A stretch of DNA of 33,253 nucleotides from Methyloceanibacter sp. (GCA_029287395.1 JARFRF010000111.1:1-33253); one strand, 5' to 3'; positions 1 to 10,608 are shown, numbered from the stretch's first letter. Notes: generated by a model not told the origin, from the letters alone. Program-made: numbers and translations.

Positions 1-1
1 C

Positions 2-1567
<1,566 letters not shown>

Positions 1568-1589
<22 letters not shown>

Positions 1590-2674
1590 TCCCGACTGAC
1601 GGCGTCGACTTCTACGCAACGCCAAAAATGGTAGAGCGCCGACGCAAACACCGCGACGGCACCAGCCTGGTGTGCGAGCCCCAGCTCGATCGGTACGAAA
1701 GCGAGCAAGGTCCAGATACCAAGTGCGACCTGCAACAAAGAGAGGATGGCGACTGCCCAGGCACTTGCCCGCAGATAGGCTGCCTCTGGCTTACAAGCTA
1801 GCCACACAGCCTGCACAACAGCGGCAAGAACTACAGCGTAGCCAAGCATGCGGTGGTTGAACTGCACTGTAAGCGGGTTCTCAAAGAGGTTGACGTACCA
1901 CGGTTGCAAGACACCGAGCCCTGTAGGGATGACCGACTCGTTCATCAGCGGCCAAGTATTGAAGCCCATGCCTCCGTCGATCCCGGCGACAAAAGCACCA
2001 GCCATGAGTTGAAGAAATACGAGCAAGAGGACGAGGCCGGCCACAAGCGAGGGTCCCGTAGCCCCAGCGCGAGCTTTCTCAGTCCATCCAAGGCCGAGGA
2101 TTAGCCAAAGCGTGTAACCGAGAATAACAATGGCTAAGCCAAAATGCGCCGCCAACCGGTACTGACTGACGTCGATACGGTCCACCAGACCGCTCTTGAC
2201 CATGTACCACCCCAGCACGCCTTGCAAACCGCCCAACACGAAGAGTCCGATGAGGCGCGGCAGCAAGGCGCGCGGGATATAGCCTGCCAACCAGAAGGCA
2301 ACAAAGGGCACGAAGAACATAAGGCCGATGAAACGACCCAGGAAGCGATGCGCCCACTCCCACCAATAAATCGTCTTGAAGCCCGCCAGGTCCATTCCTC
2401 GGTTAACCTGGGTGTACTCGGGAATCTGCTTGTAGGCGTCAAACGCCGCTTGCCAATCCGCGTTAGACAAAGGCGGAATGATGCCCACGATGGGCTGCCA
2501 TTCCGTAATGGAAAGGCCTGAGTCGGTCAGGCGCGTTGCGCCACCTACGAGGATCATCGCGACGACGAGAAGTGCAATCGCAGAAAGCCAGACGCGCAGG
2601 AGCCGGACATGCCGTGTGTGCGCATTTTCATCCCTCAAAGCGCCTGATAGGGATTGTGTCTCGGAAACACTCAT
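1568..2674 (-). CDS. ctaA: Heme A synthase (CtaA/COX15 family)
   Basis: This inner-membrane protein has about eight hydrophobic helices and converts heme O to heme A for aa3-type cytochrome oxidase. The four histidine-containing helices typical of the family are visible: WEWAHRFLGR, YRLAAHFGLA, VQFNHRMLGY and GLAHQAGAV. The loop GGATRLTDSGLSITEW after the first helix is a COX15 signature. I chose the ATG at 2674 (368 residues, MSVSETQ). A GTG at 2722 in the same frame would add 16 residues that do not look like family sequence. The gene is convergent with metY and overlaps its 3' end by 22 bases. Family assignment is secure. Heme-O specificity is inferred from the family. Confidence 0.95.
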
Positions 2675-2744
2675 GATGCGGTGATACCCGGCTCTTCGTA
2701 AGAACTCAACGGCGAGGCTCACGGCCTAAAAAGGGTCAGACAAC

Positions 2745-2948
2745 ATGAGCGGAAAATCGCGCAAACTCGTTGGCACTATCGTGCTGCTATTCTCTCTGGC
2801 GATTTATATCGTGATTGTTGGAGCAATTGGCGCAGGCCGTATTACCGAAGCGCACTGGTTCTTTCAGTTCATCTACTTTCTCGTTGCGGGGCTTCTTTGG
2901 GTCGCGCCAGCAGCGGTCCTTATTCGATGGATGGCTCGCCCCGACTGA
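2745..2948 (+). CDS. DUF2842 family small membrane protein
   Basis: This 67-residue protein has two predicted transmembrane helices, roughly residues 8-28 and 40-62, and ends in LIRWMARPD. The pattern (basic RKLVGT start, two helices, IRWM-RPD tail) matches the alphaproteobacterial DUF2842 family, whose function is unknown. It starts 70 bases from the divergent ctaA start, so the two may share a control region. An AAGGG ribosome-site-like stretch precedes the ATG. Confidence 0.85.
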   Translation: MSGKSRKLVGTIVLLFSLAIYIVIVGAIGAGRITEAHWFFQFIYFLVAGLLWVAPAAVLIRWMARPD

Positions 2949-2967
2949 CGGCGCATTTCCACGCCGT
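2948..2967 (+). terminator. Possible weak hairpin after the DUF2842 gene
   Basis: ACGGCG (2948-2953) and CGCCGT (2962-2967) form a perfect six-base inverted repeat with an eight-base loop, starting at the last base of the stop codon. No U-tract follows, so termination is uncertain. The rest of 2968-3118 holds nothing recognisable. Confidence 0.3.
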
Positions 2968-3118
2968 TACGCCTTAGCATTCTTCACCCGTTGGAGTCCC
3001 TTCCTATCGCAAAGGGCGTGCCCCGCTGCGTATGGGCCAGATCCCAGCAATCACCAATCAGAGACACGTGAGGTGAAGCGGTCAAGTGATCTTTATGCGC
3101 CGGGTATCGCACGCATGT

Positions 3119-5962
3119 TTAGCCAGCGCGTCTACTGCCAAAAAGCGAGAAGCGATGCCGCTTTCTCGCAACTGGGTCGCCATGGAGAACGATTGGACAG
3201 CCCAGATGCTGAACAATTGACAGCGCCTCTTCTGCATCTTCCGGCGCCGTATTTGGCGGAAGCACAGCGACAGCGACGGGAAGCTCGAACTTCAACGCGG
3301 GCATAAGATTCTCGATGCTATCCATATCGGCGTGCAAAACGACGCAATCGTATGTCTGCGTGAGCGCCTCGAAGATGCGCATAAACTTGTCCGGTGCGTC
3401 GATGCCAGCATTCAAGTTTGGATCGCCAGCGGGAATGACCTGAAGCGTCGTTCCTTCGTCGAGTTTTATGACGTCGGCAAAATCAACGACGCCGTCCGCA
3501 AGTTCTGAGAATCCGGGCACGCGAGGCATGCTCAACTGCCCCGACACTACGGCACTACCCTTGGCCAGATCGACCAACGCGACCTGCGCATTGCGGCCGG
3601 CAAGGTCGCGCGCAATTCCAATCGCTGTCTGCGCAGACTGAGCCTGTGACGATAAACCCGCAACAAGAGCGGTACGGGGGGCTCCTCCCGTGGAAATTTC
3701 CAGAGTGGTGTCGATCAAATCGTCAAGCGACGTGATTGCGGGACCAAGGTCTTCAACGCTCACGCTTGGTTCGAGGGGCTGCTGAGGGTGGTCGTCCATA
3801 GAAGACCATGGAATTCGCTGGGTGAGATAGTGTCTTAGATCGTTGGGCTGGAGCGGTCTCTCCTCTCGATCGCGCTCTAGTTGGCGTGGACCGCTGGAGC
3901 GTCGCCTAGGCGCATTCGCTACACTCGGCACCTCGCTCTGCCGAATTGCGTCTTGTCGAAAGCGCCTCATCAGATCCCTCGAGAATGCGGATGGCGCGTC
4001 TTCTGTCGTCGCATTGGTCATTGGAACCTCGTAAGAACCATTCTCTGCCTCGCCATTCATGGGCGATCCGCCCCGAGGACTTGGTTTGCCGGCTGCAGCG
4101 GCGGCTTCGGCGTCCGCAGCGGTCCGTGCGACTACGGTGCTTGATGGCGCTGCCAGCGCCGCAAGGACGCCTTTACTCTTTGTCGTAGGCTGCTTCCGCG
4201 ACGCGCCCCTGATTTTCATCGCCGGATTGAACTGCACCCCTGTCTTCGCGGCGGTTCTCTTGTTCGCGGAGGCTTTACGCAAAGGCGGAGCTGTATCTGG
4301 TGAAAGGTGATCCTTGTTCGCACGGGCCTGCCGCAACGATCTCGGGCCATTAGGTGATGCGCTGGGGCGATCCTTGACGGCAAGCCAGGATGGGGGCTTA
4401 GCAGTGTCTGCCGTGCGCCTTGCAGAGTCCTGTGCCTTTTTCGGCCGCGTGCCATCGCGTGCTTTGCCCGCGGCGGATCGCCTCTGATCTCGCATGAGTT
4501 CAACCGCTGGCCTCGATGCGGCTGCGCCACCGGCCGGCACATTCTGCAAGGATTGCTGTCGCCGTTTCCGCCTACCGGCCTCAAGCATCGCTTTTGCAAG
4601 TACGCCGGCGATCATCAAAAGAGCCGTTGCCGCCGCCACCAACAGTGCAACAGGACCACGGCGGGGATAGTTTGGCAGAACCGAAGCATGGGCGCGTGAA
4701 ACGATTGCCGCTTGTGACGACACAGCGCTTACATCGTCACCCGAGGACGCGTCGCGCGCTCGCGCCAAATACGAGTTCAGGAGATCGCGATTGGCTTTCG
4801 CCTCCCGCTCTAGGGCTTGAAGCTTTGCCTGCGCGCTCGACTGCCCCGCCGTGAGGGTCTTCGCGTCATTGAGGCTTGCCCGCAACGATGCTTCTCGCGC
4901 CGCGGCGATCTGCGCCTGGTTCTCTAAGCTCTTGACCACCTTCTGCGCTTCTACTCGGATCTGAGCGCGCATATCGGCCAGCTCGGATTTCAGCTGCTTC
5001 ATGCGCGGGTGAGCTGGCAACAATACCGCGGACTGTTCGGTGAGTTCGCGCTGCACTGACGCGCGCTGTTCAATCGGGTTGATAACGGCCTGCCAGTTCA
5101 GCGCTTCGAGCGTGGCATCGATATCGCCGCCTTGCGCCAGCATTTTTTCGGTGAGTTCCGCGCGCGTCTGCGCCTCGGACTTTTGTGCCTCAGCCAAGAT
5201 AAGTTCGCTGTTGAGCTCTGAGAGCTGCTGTGCATTTAGCGCTGCATTGGTGCTAGGCTCAGAAAGAGCCTTAGAGGCCTTGAACGACTCCAGTGCCGCC
5301 TCGGAGTCGGCGGTCGCTTTGCGAAGTGCGTCAATCTGCGCATCCACCCAAGTCTCCCCCGCCTTTGTCTCCTCGATCTTGGCGTCGCGCTGCCAGGCGA
5401 CGTAGCCGTTTGCCAACTTGTTGGCAATGTCAGCAGCAAGCTGCGGGTCGCCCGATTGATATTCGATCGCAACCACCGAAGTGTTTGACAATTGGCGCAC
5501 ATCAAGATGACGCGCCACCGTGTTTGCGGCCCGTTCCTGCGGTGACCCTTCTCTGGTGTAGCTAAGACCGAGAGCATCAAGTAACTCGTCGATCGGCGTT
5601 GCATCGGCATCGCGCAGAAAGGCTTCGTCCCTGAACAGGCCAAGATCGTTCACGACCCTCAAAATGTGATCGCGGGATTTCAGGAACTGCACTTGGCTGC
5701 GCACCGCCTGTGCATCAAGCTCGGCTTGGTAGCCCGCGCTACCCTGTTCATTGGTTGGACGCGTGAATGCTGTTGCCTCTTTCTGCACACCGATGCGCGC
5801 CTCGGACGTATAAAACGGTCGCATCGTGGACAGCGCAACGAACGTTATCGCTCCAGCAAGGAACGACACCGCTACGACTCGCCACTTGGCCCGCCACAGC
5901 ACGGCGCCAGGACTCCGGCGTTCGATGTCATCTGCCGGTGGGCCGCTTGAGGGCTTCGTCAC
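3119..5962 (-). CDS. Wzc/ExoP-like polysaccharide chain-length protein with degenerate kinase domain
   Basis: This 947-residue inner-membrane protein is of the polysaccharide co-polymerase type. Residues 28-47 form a first helix. Residues 50-430 form a Wzz/GNVR-like periplasmic region with long Ala/Glu/Gln coiled coils, and residues 434-456 form a second helix preceded by a PNYPRRGP motif typical of Wzz proteins. Residues 465-740 are a very basic, low-complexity cytoplasmic linker. Residues 743-947 resemble the P-loop fold of CpsD/ExoP tyrosine kinases, but the Walker A position reads GLSSQAQSAQTAIG with no GKS/T lysine. Walker A' is reduced to VALVDLAKG, and there is no C-terminal tyrosine cluster. 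I infer a chain-length and export scaffold without autokinase activity. The start is a GTG. The gene is divergent from the export lipoprotein. Confidence 0.85.
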   Translation of the reverse strand: MTKPSSGPPADDIERRSPGAVLWRAKWRVVAVSFLAGAITFVALSTMRPFYTSEARIGVQKEATAFTRPTNEQGSAGYQAELDAQAVRSQVQFLKSRDHILRVVNDLGLFRDEAFLRDADATPIDELLDALGLSYTREGSPQERAANTVARHLDVRQLSNTSVVAIEYQSGDPQLAADIANKLANGYVAWQRDAKIEETKAGETWVDAQIDALRKATADSEAALESFKASKALSEPSTNAALNAQQLSELNSELILAEAQKSEAQTRAELTEKMLAQGGDIDATLEALNWQAVINPIEQRASVQRELTEQSAVLLPAHPRMKQLKSELADMRAQIRVEAQKVVKSLENQAQIAAAREASLRASLNDAKTLTAGQSSAQAKLQALEREAKANRDLLNSYLARARDASSGDDVSAVSSQAAIVSRAHASVLPNYPRRGPVALLVAAATALLMIAGVLAKAMLEAGRRKRRQQSLQNVPAGGAAASRPAVELMRDQRRSAAGKARDGTRPKKAQDSARRTADTAKPPSWLAVKDRPSASPNGPRSLRQARANKDHLSPDTAPPLRKASANKRTAAKTGVQFNPAMKIRGASRKQPTTKSKGVLAALAAPSSTVVARTAADAEAAAAAGKPSPRGGSPMNGEAENGSYEVPMTNATTEDAPSAFSRDLMRRFRQDAIRQSEVPSVANAPRRRSSGPRQLERDREERPLQPNDLRHYLTQRIPWSSMDDHPQQPLEPSVSVEDLGPAITSLDDLIDTTLEISTGGAPRTALVAGLSSQAQSAQTAIGIARDLAGRNAQVALVDLAKGSAVVSGQLSMPRVPGFSELADGVVDFADVIKLDEGTTLQVIPAGDPNLNAGIDAPDKFMRIFEALTQTYDCVVLHADMDSIENLMPALKFELPVAVAVLPPNTAPEDAEEALSIVQHLGCPIVLHGDPVARKRHRFSLFGSRRAG

Positions 5963-6104
5963 GTTTCCAGACTCATTTTGCGGATCAGCATATCACCAGC
6001 AATAGGCCCCGATTGCCGTAATCAAAGGCTTAAGCGTCGCTTCGAATTAGAACGGCCATAGGGCGAACGCTATAAGGACGGCAGGTTCAGAACGGCACAT
6101 TAGC

Positions 6105-6120
6105 TTAACCTTTGTTAACC
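6105..6120 (+). promoter_or_regulatory. TTAACC direct repeat upstream of the export lipoprotein gene
   Basis: TTAACC occurs twice, at 6105-6110 and 6115-6120, in the 160-base region between the divergent Wzc-like and export genes. It resembles a CtrA-type TTAA-N7-TTAA box, but the spacing is six rather than seven bases. It may be a regulator site; the identity is unproven. Confidence 0.25.
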
Positions 6121-6173
6121 CCGTGAGGTCTAGGATTCGGGCGTACCATGTCCTGGAGCCACTAAATGAGCTG

Positions 6174-6830
6174 GTGCCGTATCACGGTCAGCGCCAAGCC
6201 CTCGCGCTCGTGCTCTCGTTGCGTGTAAGTGGCCTTGCTGGTTGTACGGGTGCCGCTATTCCAAGACTGACGTCCCCGGACCTGGCGCTGTCCACATCCC
6301 TGCTGGGATCCCGCAAGACCTTTCCGGCAGGCGCAGGACACGCATCGCCAGGGTTGCCGGTGGCGCGCACCACCGCCTACACGCTCGACTCAGGAGATCG
6401 CGTCCGCATTCTCGTCTTTGGACAGCAAAACCTTTCGAACGTTTATAACGTCAGCGCCGCTGGAACGGTCGCCGTTCCCCAGATCGGCCAGGTCCGAGCC
6501 CGCGGGCTTACCAGCGCTGAACTCGCGCGCCGGGTCGCCGCCAAACTCGGCAGAGAATTGATAAAAGACCCGCAGGTGACTGTGGAAGTCGTTGCTTACA
6601 GACCGTTTTACATCCTTGGACAGGTTGGGCGTCCAGGACAATATCCTTACGTCCAAGGTCTTACCGTGGAAAATGCCGTGCCAATTGCCGAGGGATATAA
6701 ACCCCTCGCAAAAAAACGCCTTGTACAGCTCTCTCGGAAATTCGACGGCGTCGTATCAACCCTCAAGGTCCCTACGGATTATCCAGTTCAACCCGGCGAC
6801 ACTATTTACGTGCTCCGACGCCTGTTCTAA
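6174..6830 (+). CDS. Polysaccharide export lipoprotein (Wza/OPX family, short form)
   Basis: The protein has a Poly_export domain (TTAYTLDSGDRVRILVFGQ, then VPQIGQVRARGLT) followed by one SLBB-like segment (YILGQVGRPGQYPYVQGLTV), and ends QPGDTIYVLRRLF. At about 218 residues it matches short OPX proteins that lack the large C-terminal region of E. coli Wza. These act in the outer membrane as export partners of Wzc-like proteins. A lipobox, GLAGC, is present. The start is unclear: frame-consistent GTGs lie at 6123 and 6174, neither with a good ribosome site. The best site (GGAG 6155-6158) precedes an ATG at 6166 in another frame, which suggests a one-base deletion in the signal peptide. The mature domain is intact. 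Confidence 0.8.
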   Translation: MPYHGQRQALALVLSLRVSGLAGCTGAAIPRLTSPDLALSTSLLGSRKTFPAGAGHASPGLPVARTTAYTLDSGDRVRILVFGQQNLSNVYNVSAAGTVAVPQIGQVRARGLTSAELARRVAAKLGRELIKDPQVTVEVVAYRPFYILGQVGRPGQYPYVQGLTVENAVPIAEGYKPLAKKRLVQLSRKFDGVVSTLKVPTDYPVQPGDTIYVLRRLF

Positions 6831-6876
6831 TGCTCAGCACCAGGAGAACACACCCCTTTTCTAGATTCCGGTCACC

Positions 6877-8031
6877 GTGAGCCTGAACTTCCGAATACTG
6901 CATTGCATGCGCGCGCCTGTGGGCGGTCTCTTTCGCCACGTTCATGACCTTGCGCTCGGTCAAGCGGAGCTTGGTGCCGATGTTGGGATCGTCTGCGACT
7001 CAACTGCCGGTGGGCCCGAGAGCGACGTTGCACTACATAGGCTTCAAGACTGTTGCAAGCTGGGCGTCACACGTATTCCGATGGCGCCCAAGCCTCACGT
7101 CAGTGATTGGTCTGTTTATCGGCGCATTGCGAAACTTGGTCGCAGTATGGAGATCGACGTTCTACATGGCCATGGAACAAAGGGCGGCGCCTATGCACGC
7201 TTGGCCGGAAAGAAACTCCGAAAGAAGAAGACGAAGGTTGTCTATACGCCCCACGGCGGCTTGGTCCATTATTCACCATCATCAGTTTCTGGGAAGCTTC
7301 ACTTTTGGTGGGAGCGCAGACTCGCTCCCCTGACCCACGGACTGATTTTCGAGAGCATGTTCGCCGGCAACCGTTATGCCGAACTCGTTGGCCGTCCAAC
7401 CTGCCCTGCCCGGGTGATCTATAACGGGCTGCAGCGACATGAGTTCTATGAGTCTCTCTTGGCCGACGACGCGGTCGATTTCGTTTACGTGGGGGAGTTG
7501 CGGAAGGCAAAAGGTGTAGATGTGTTCCTGCGAGCGCTCGCGCAGCAGCAATCGGCCTCTCCTGCGCGCGCCATCATCGTGGGTTCCGGCCCAGACGAAA
7601 AACACCTGAAACGGCTCGCCCGGCGGTTGGGATTGGCCGACAAGGTGGCTTTCGCTGGGTCGCAACCCGCTCGCACCGCGTTTGTGCGAGCTCGATGTGT
7701 GGTTATCCCCGCCCGCGAAGAATCTCTGCCCTACATCGTCATAGAGGCGGCGGCGGCTCAGATGCCGATTATTGCCACGAGTGCCGGAGGCATCCCTGAA
7801 ATCACGGGGGATATTTCCATACCGCTTGTGCCGCCGGGGGATGTGGATGCGCTTGCCACTCAGCTGCAAGCTTTTCTTGCAGACTCCGGGCCGTACTTGC
7901 GGCATGCAGTGGAACTTCAGCAGCACGTTGCGGACGTCTTTTCCACAGTCATGATGACCCGGGAAGTCGTTGATTTCTATATAACTGATGTGGGCGCCGG
8001 CGCGCACAGAGCACCCCCTGCAGACGTCTAA
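6877..8031 (+). CDS. Glycosyltransferase family 4 protein
   Basis: This 384-residue GT-B glycosyltransferase carries a Gly-rich N-terminal loop (APVGGLFRHVHDLALGQ), the HGHGTKGG and YTPHGG motifs of the acceptor half, and a GT4 C-terminal half (FVYVGELRKAKGVDVFLRAL; IVGSGPDEKHLK). The E-x7-E nucleotide-sugar motif is present in REESLPYIVIEAAAA, followed by IIATSAGGIPEI. It presumably adds a sugar to a lipid-linked exopolysaccharide precursor at the inner membrane. Donor and acceptor cannot be read from sequence. The start is a GTG, 46 bases after the export lipoprotein gene, so the two are likely co-transcribed. Confidence 0.88.
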   Translation: MSLNFRILHCMRAPVGGLFRHVHDLALGQAELGADVGIVCDSTAGGPESDVALHRLQDCCKLGVTRIPMAPKPHVSDWSVYRRIAKLGRSMEIDVLHGHGTKGGAYARLAGKKLRKKKTKVVYTPHGGLVHYSPSSVSGKLHFWWERRLAPLTHGLIFESMFAGNRYAELVGRPTCPARVIYNGLQRHEFYESLLADDAVDFVYVGELRKAKGVDVFLRALAQQQSASPARAIIVGSGPDEKHLKRLARRLGLADKVAFAGSQPARTAFVRARCVVIPAREESLPYIVIEAAAAQMPIIATSAGGIPEITGDISIPLVPPGDVDALATQLQAFLADSGPYLRHAVELQQHVADVFSTVMMTREVVDFYITDVGAGAHRAPPADV

Positions 8032-8124
8032 ATCCGGTTGCCTTCCGGTCGGCCTCCAGCAACACGCCCCTTCAGCTTACGGCTCGCCCATACCGGCAAC
8101 GGTGGCGATGAACGTTGGGCAAAA

Positions 8125-8157
8125 GAAAGCCCCGGACGGGGGGCTGCCGGGGCTTTC
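8125..8157. terminator. Strong hairpin after the glycosyltransferase gene
   Basis: GAAAGCCCCGG (8125-8135) and CCGGGGCTTTC (8147-8157) form a perfect 11-base inverted repeat with an 11-base loop, 93 bases after the stop codon. On the minus strand it is followed by TTTT, and on the plus strand only CTTTC closes the stem. It could terminate transcription in either direction, or be an RNA element. Confidence 0.55.
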
Positions 8158-8185
8158 AGAATGGTTCCTGTTTGGGGGGAACCTG

Positions 8186-8207
8186 GGCGGAGGAGGGAAA
8201 CTCCGCC
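8186..8207. repeat. Second small inverted repeat in the 8.0-8.7 kb gap
   Basis: GGCGGAG (8186-8192) and CTCCGCC (8201-8207) pair perfectly around an eight-base loop, 28 bases after the stronger hairpin. There is no U-tract on the plus strand. The remaining gap (8208-8696) holds no ORF with recognisable protein sequence and no clear promoter. Confidence 0.4.
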
Positions 8208-8696
8208 TACAATCACTCTAGCACTGTTTGCGACTCGCAGAAAATGACAAAATTGTGTTCCAGGTGAAATTTGATAGGCCCACCTGGGAGTCACTCTCCT
8301 GCAACAGTCGGCGGCCTTTTTGGGCAAACAAGGCTGCTGCCCGATATTCGCCCAGATTGGAGCCGTAAATTGGTGCATTACCTGTTGACGCGGGGGCACG
8401 AGGGAAACGGAGGGAGCCTTGCCACATGGCGGGGCTTCTTCTGGTTTTTGGTCCCTACCCTTCATCTTCACATAAGTCTGTGTCGAGAAATGCCTCACCG
8501 CTGCGGTGGTGGCTGCACGCTTGCACGCGCTGTACAACCGCGGGGTCAGGTTCGCCTCTTGAACAGCCCAAGTCACTATCCCAAGTCCGGAGCGGAACAC
8601 GTCCTTCGAGAAGCGCTGGCTTGCGTCCCCGCTCCCAGGATGGCGCGCATAACAATCACTGCGCGGCCGCACGGCACACAGGAGACTCCTCGTTAA

Positions 8697-10487
8697 ATGA
8701 AGAAAGAGCTCAACCGCCGCGAGGTTTTGGCCGGAACCACCGCGCTGATCGGTTCCGCAAGCGCCGGCGCCACCCATGCACAGACGAACGCCGCCGACCT
8801 TGTGCTGCTCAACGGCAGAATAACCACCATGGACCCGGCACACCCGGAAACGACTGCGCTGGCTGCACGCGACGGCGTGTTTGTGGCCGTAGGTTCGGAC
8901 GACGAGATGCGCGACCTGATCGGCCCGTTCACTCAAGTGATCGATGCCCGTGGACAGCGCGTCATCCCAGGCCTTAACGACAGCCACACTCATGCGATCC
9001 GCGGTGCCGTAAACTATAACCTCGAGGTGCGCTGGTACGGTGTCGACTGCCTTGAGGAGGCGCTTCACCTGCTCCGTGAACAGGCTGAGCGAACGCCGAC
9101 TGGCCAGTTCATTCGCGTCCGCGTCGCCGGGGGATTCTCCGAGTTCCAGTTCAAGGAAAAGCGTCTGCCGACGGTTGCGGAACTGGATGTGGTGTCGCCG
9201 GATCACCCGGTGCTCATCCACCATCTCTACAAACTGACACTGCTGAATACGAAGGCCGTGGAATGGTACGGTTATGACAAGCCCGGCCATCCAGAGTACC
9301 CAGGCGGGATCATCGAGAAGGACGCGGGCGGTAACGCAACCGGGAGGTTGCTCGCTGCACCTTCGGGTCTGCTTATGTACAAGACGTTAGCGGCGGCGCC
9401 GAAGCTTGCGATCCGTGATCAGATCAATTCGTCGCTTCAATATTTCGATGTTCTGAATGAGCTTGGGATTACCTCGGTCTCGGATGCGGGCGGTGGCGGC
9501 ATGGCGTTTCCGGACGCCGACCCCTACAAGGTCATCCGATGGCTACATGAGCACGGCCTTCTGACTACGCGGATCGGCTATCACTCGTTCCCACAACAAA
9601 AGGGCAAGGAGCTATCCGACTACCAGACTTGGACGGCGGAGATTCGCGCTGGCGCCGGGGACGACATGCTCAAGTTCGTTGGCGCGGGTGAAAACCTGTC
9701 ATGGGCTTCCTACGATTTTGAGATCTTTGGCGAAGCGCGCCCAGATATTGACGATGGCGCGGAGGACTACCAGCGCCAGATCATGACAGTGCTCGGCGAA
9801 GCCCGCTGGCCGTTCCGCCAGCACATTACCTACGATGAAACTGGTGACCGTCTGCTCCCGGTATACGAGGACGTTGCCAACGGTGCAGGGCTGACGCCGG
9901 GCTGGTTTGTCGACCATATCGAGACGTTCAGCCAGAAGAACTTGGAACGCATTGCAGCGCTGGGCGGCGGCATTGCATTACAGAATCGCATTCAATTTCA
10001 AGCGGAAGACTTTGTAGTCAACTACGGCACCGAAGCGCTGAAAAAGACTCCAAATTTCCGGGCGATGCTGGACTTAGGCGTTCCCGTTGGCGGTGGCACC
10101 GATGCGACACGAGTGACCTCTTTCAATCCTTGGTACTCAATCCAATGGATGACGACCGGCCTCTCTCGCGGGGGAATGCGGATGTATGACGATGCCAACC
10201 TCTTGACGCGGGAGGAGGCATTGCGTCTCTGGACCATCGGATCGGCCTGGTTTACTGGCGATGCTGGCAAGAAGGGCGCGATTACGCCTGGCCAGTTCGC
10301 CGACTTTGCTGTGCTCGACCGTGACTATTTCTCGGTAACCGATGCTGAGATCGCCAGTCTCAAATCCGAGCTGACTGTCGTTGGCGACCAGGTTGTCTAT
10401 GGCGCAGGAATCTTTGCGCGCGACGATCTCAAGCACATCCCAGAGGTCAGCCCTGATTGGTCTCCCGTGATCCTTCAGCGGGGCTGA
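8697..10487 (+). CDS. Tat-exported amidohydrolase (YtcJ-like, Amidohydro_3)
   Basis: This 596-residue metal-dependent hydrolase has an N-terminal twin-arginine-like signal (NRREVLAGTT, then a hydrophobic stretch and an ATHAQ cleavage region), predicting export to the periplasm. Features of the YtcJ-like amidohydrolase family are visible: ADLVLLNGRITTMDP, the metal-binding NDSHTH (His97, His99), WFVDHIETF, and GGGTDATR near the C-terminus. The substrate is unknown; relatives act on amides or ureas. A GGAG site lies about 12 bases before the ATG. It follows a 665-base non-coding stretch and stands alone, so it probably has its own promoter. It looks complete. Confidence 0.88.
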   Translation: MKKELNRREVLAGTTALIGSASAGATHAQTNAADLVLLNGRITTMDPAHPETTALAARDGVFVAVGSDDEMRDLIGPFTQVIDARGQRVIPGLNDSHTHAIRGAVNYNLEVRWYGVDCLEEALHLLREQAERTPTGQFIRVRVAGGFSEFQFKEKRLPTVAELDVVSPDHPVLIHHLYKLTLLNTKAVEWYGYDKPGHPEYPGGIIEKDAGGNATGRLLAAPSGLLMYKTLAAAPKLAIRDQINSSLQYFDVLNELGITSVSDAGGGGMAFPDADPYKVIRWLHEHGLLTTRIGYHSFPQQKGKELSDYQTWTAEIRAGAGDDMLKFVGAGENLSWASYDFEIFGEARPDIDDGAEDYQRQIMTVLGEARWPFRQHITYDETGDRLLPVYEDVANGAGLTPGWFVDHIETFSQKNLERIAALGGGIALQNRIQFQAEDFVVNYGTEALKKTPNFRAMLDLGVPVGGGTDATRVTSFNPWYSIQWMTTGLSRGGMRMYDDANLLTREEALRLWTIGSAWFTGDAGKKGAITPGQFADFAVLDRDYFSVTDAEIASLKSELTVVGDQVVYGAGIFARDDLKHIPEVSPDWSPVILQRG

Positions 10488-10531
10488 GCCGCCAGAAACC
10501 ATCTGCTATCTGACGATGGGGCGACGCGTAC

Positions 10532-10546
10532 CGGCACGTTGTGCCG
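10532..10546. repeat. Small inverted repeat after the amidohydrolase gene
   Basis: CGGCAC (10532-10537) and GTGCCG (10541-10546) pair around a three-base loop, 44 bases past the stop. No U-tract follows, so it is only a weak candidate terminator. Confidence 0.3.
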
Positions 10547-10608
10547 CTACATGTTGGCGAACAGGGTAAACCGCACTAAGCTGCTGGGGCTTCCGATGAG
10601 GTAGAGCC

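Noticed and set aside
7282-8007. 241-codon minus-strand frame inside the GT4 gene
   Set aside because: The GT4 protein on the plus strand has clear family motifs; the antisense product has none.
8028-9290. 420-codon open frame on the minus strand
   Set aside because: It is largely antisense to the amidohydrolase, has no recognisable protein motif, and its composition fits a shadow frame of GC-rich coding DNA.
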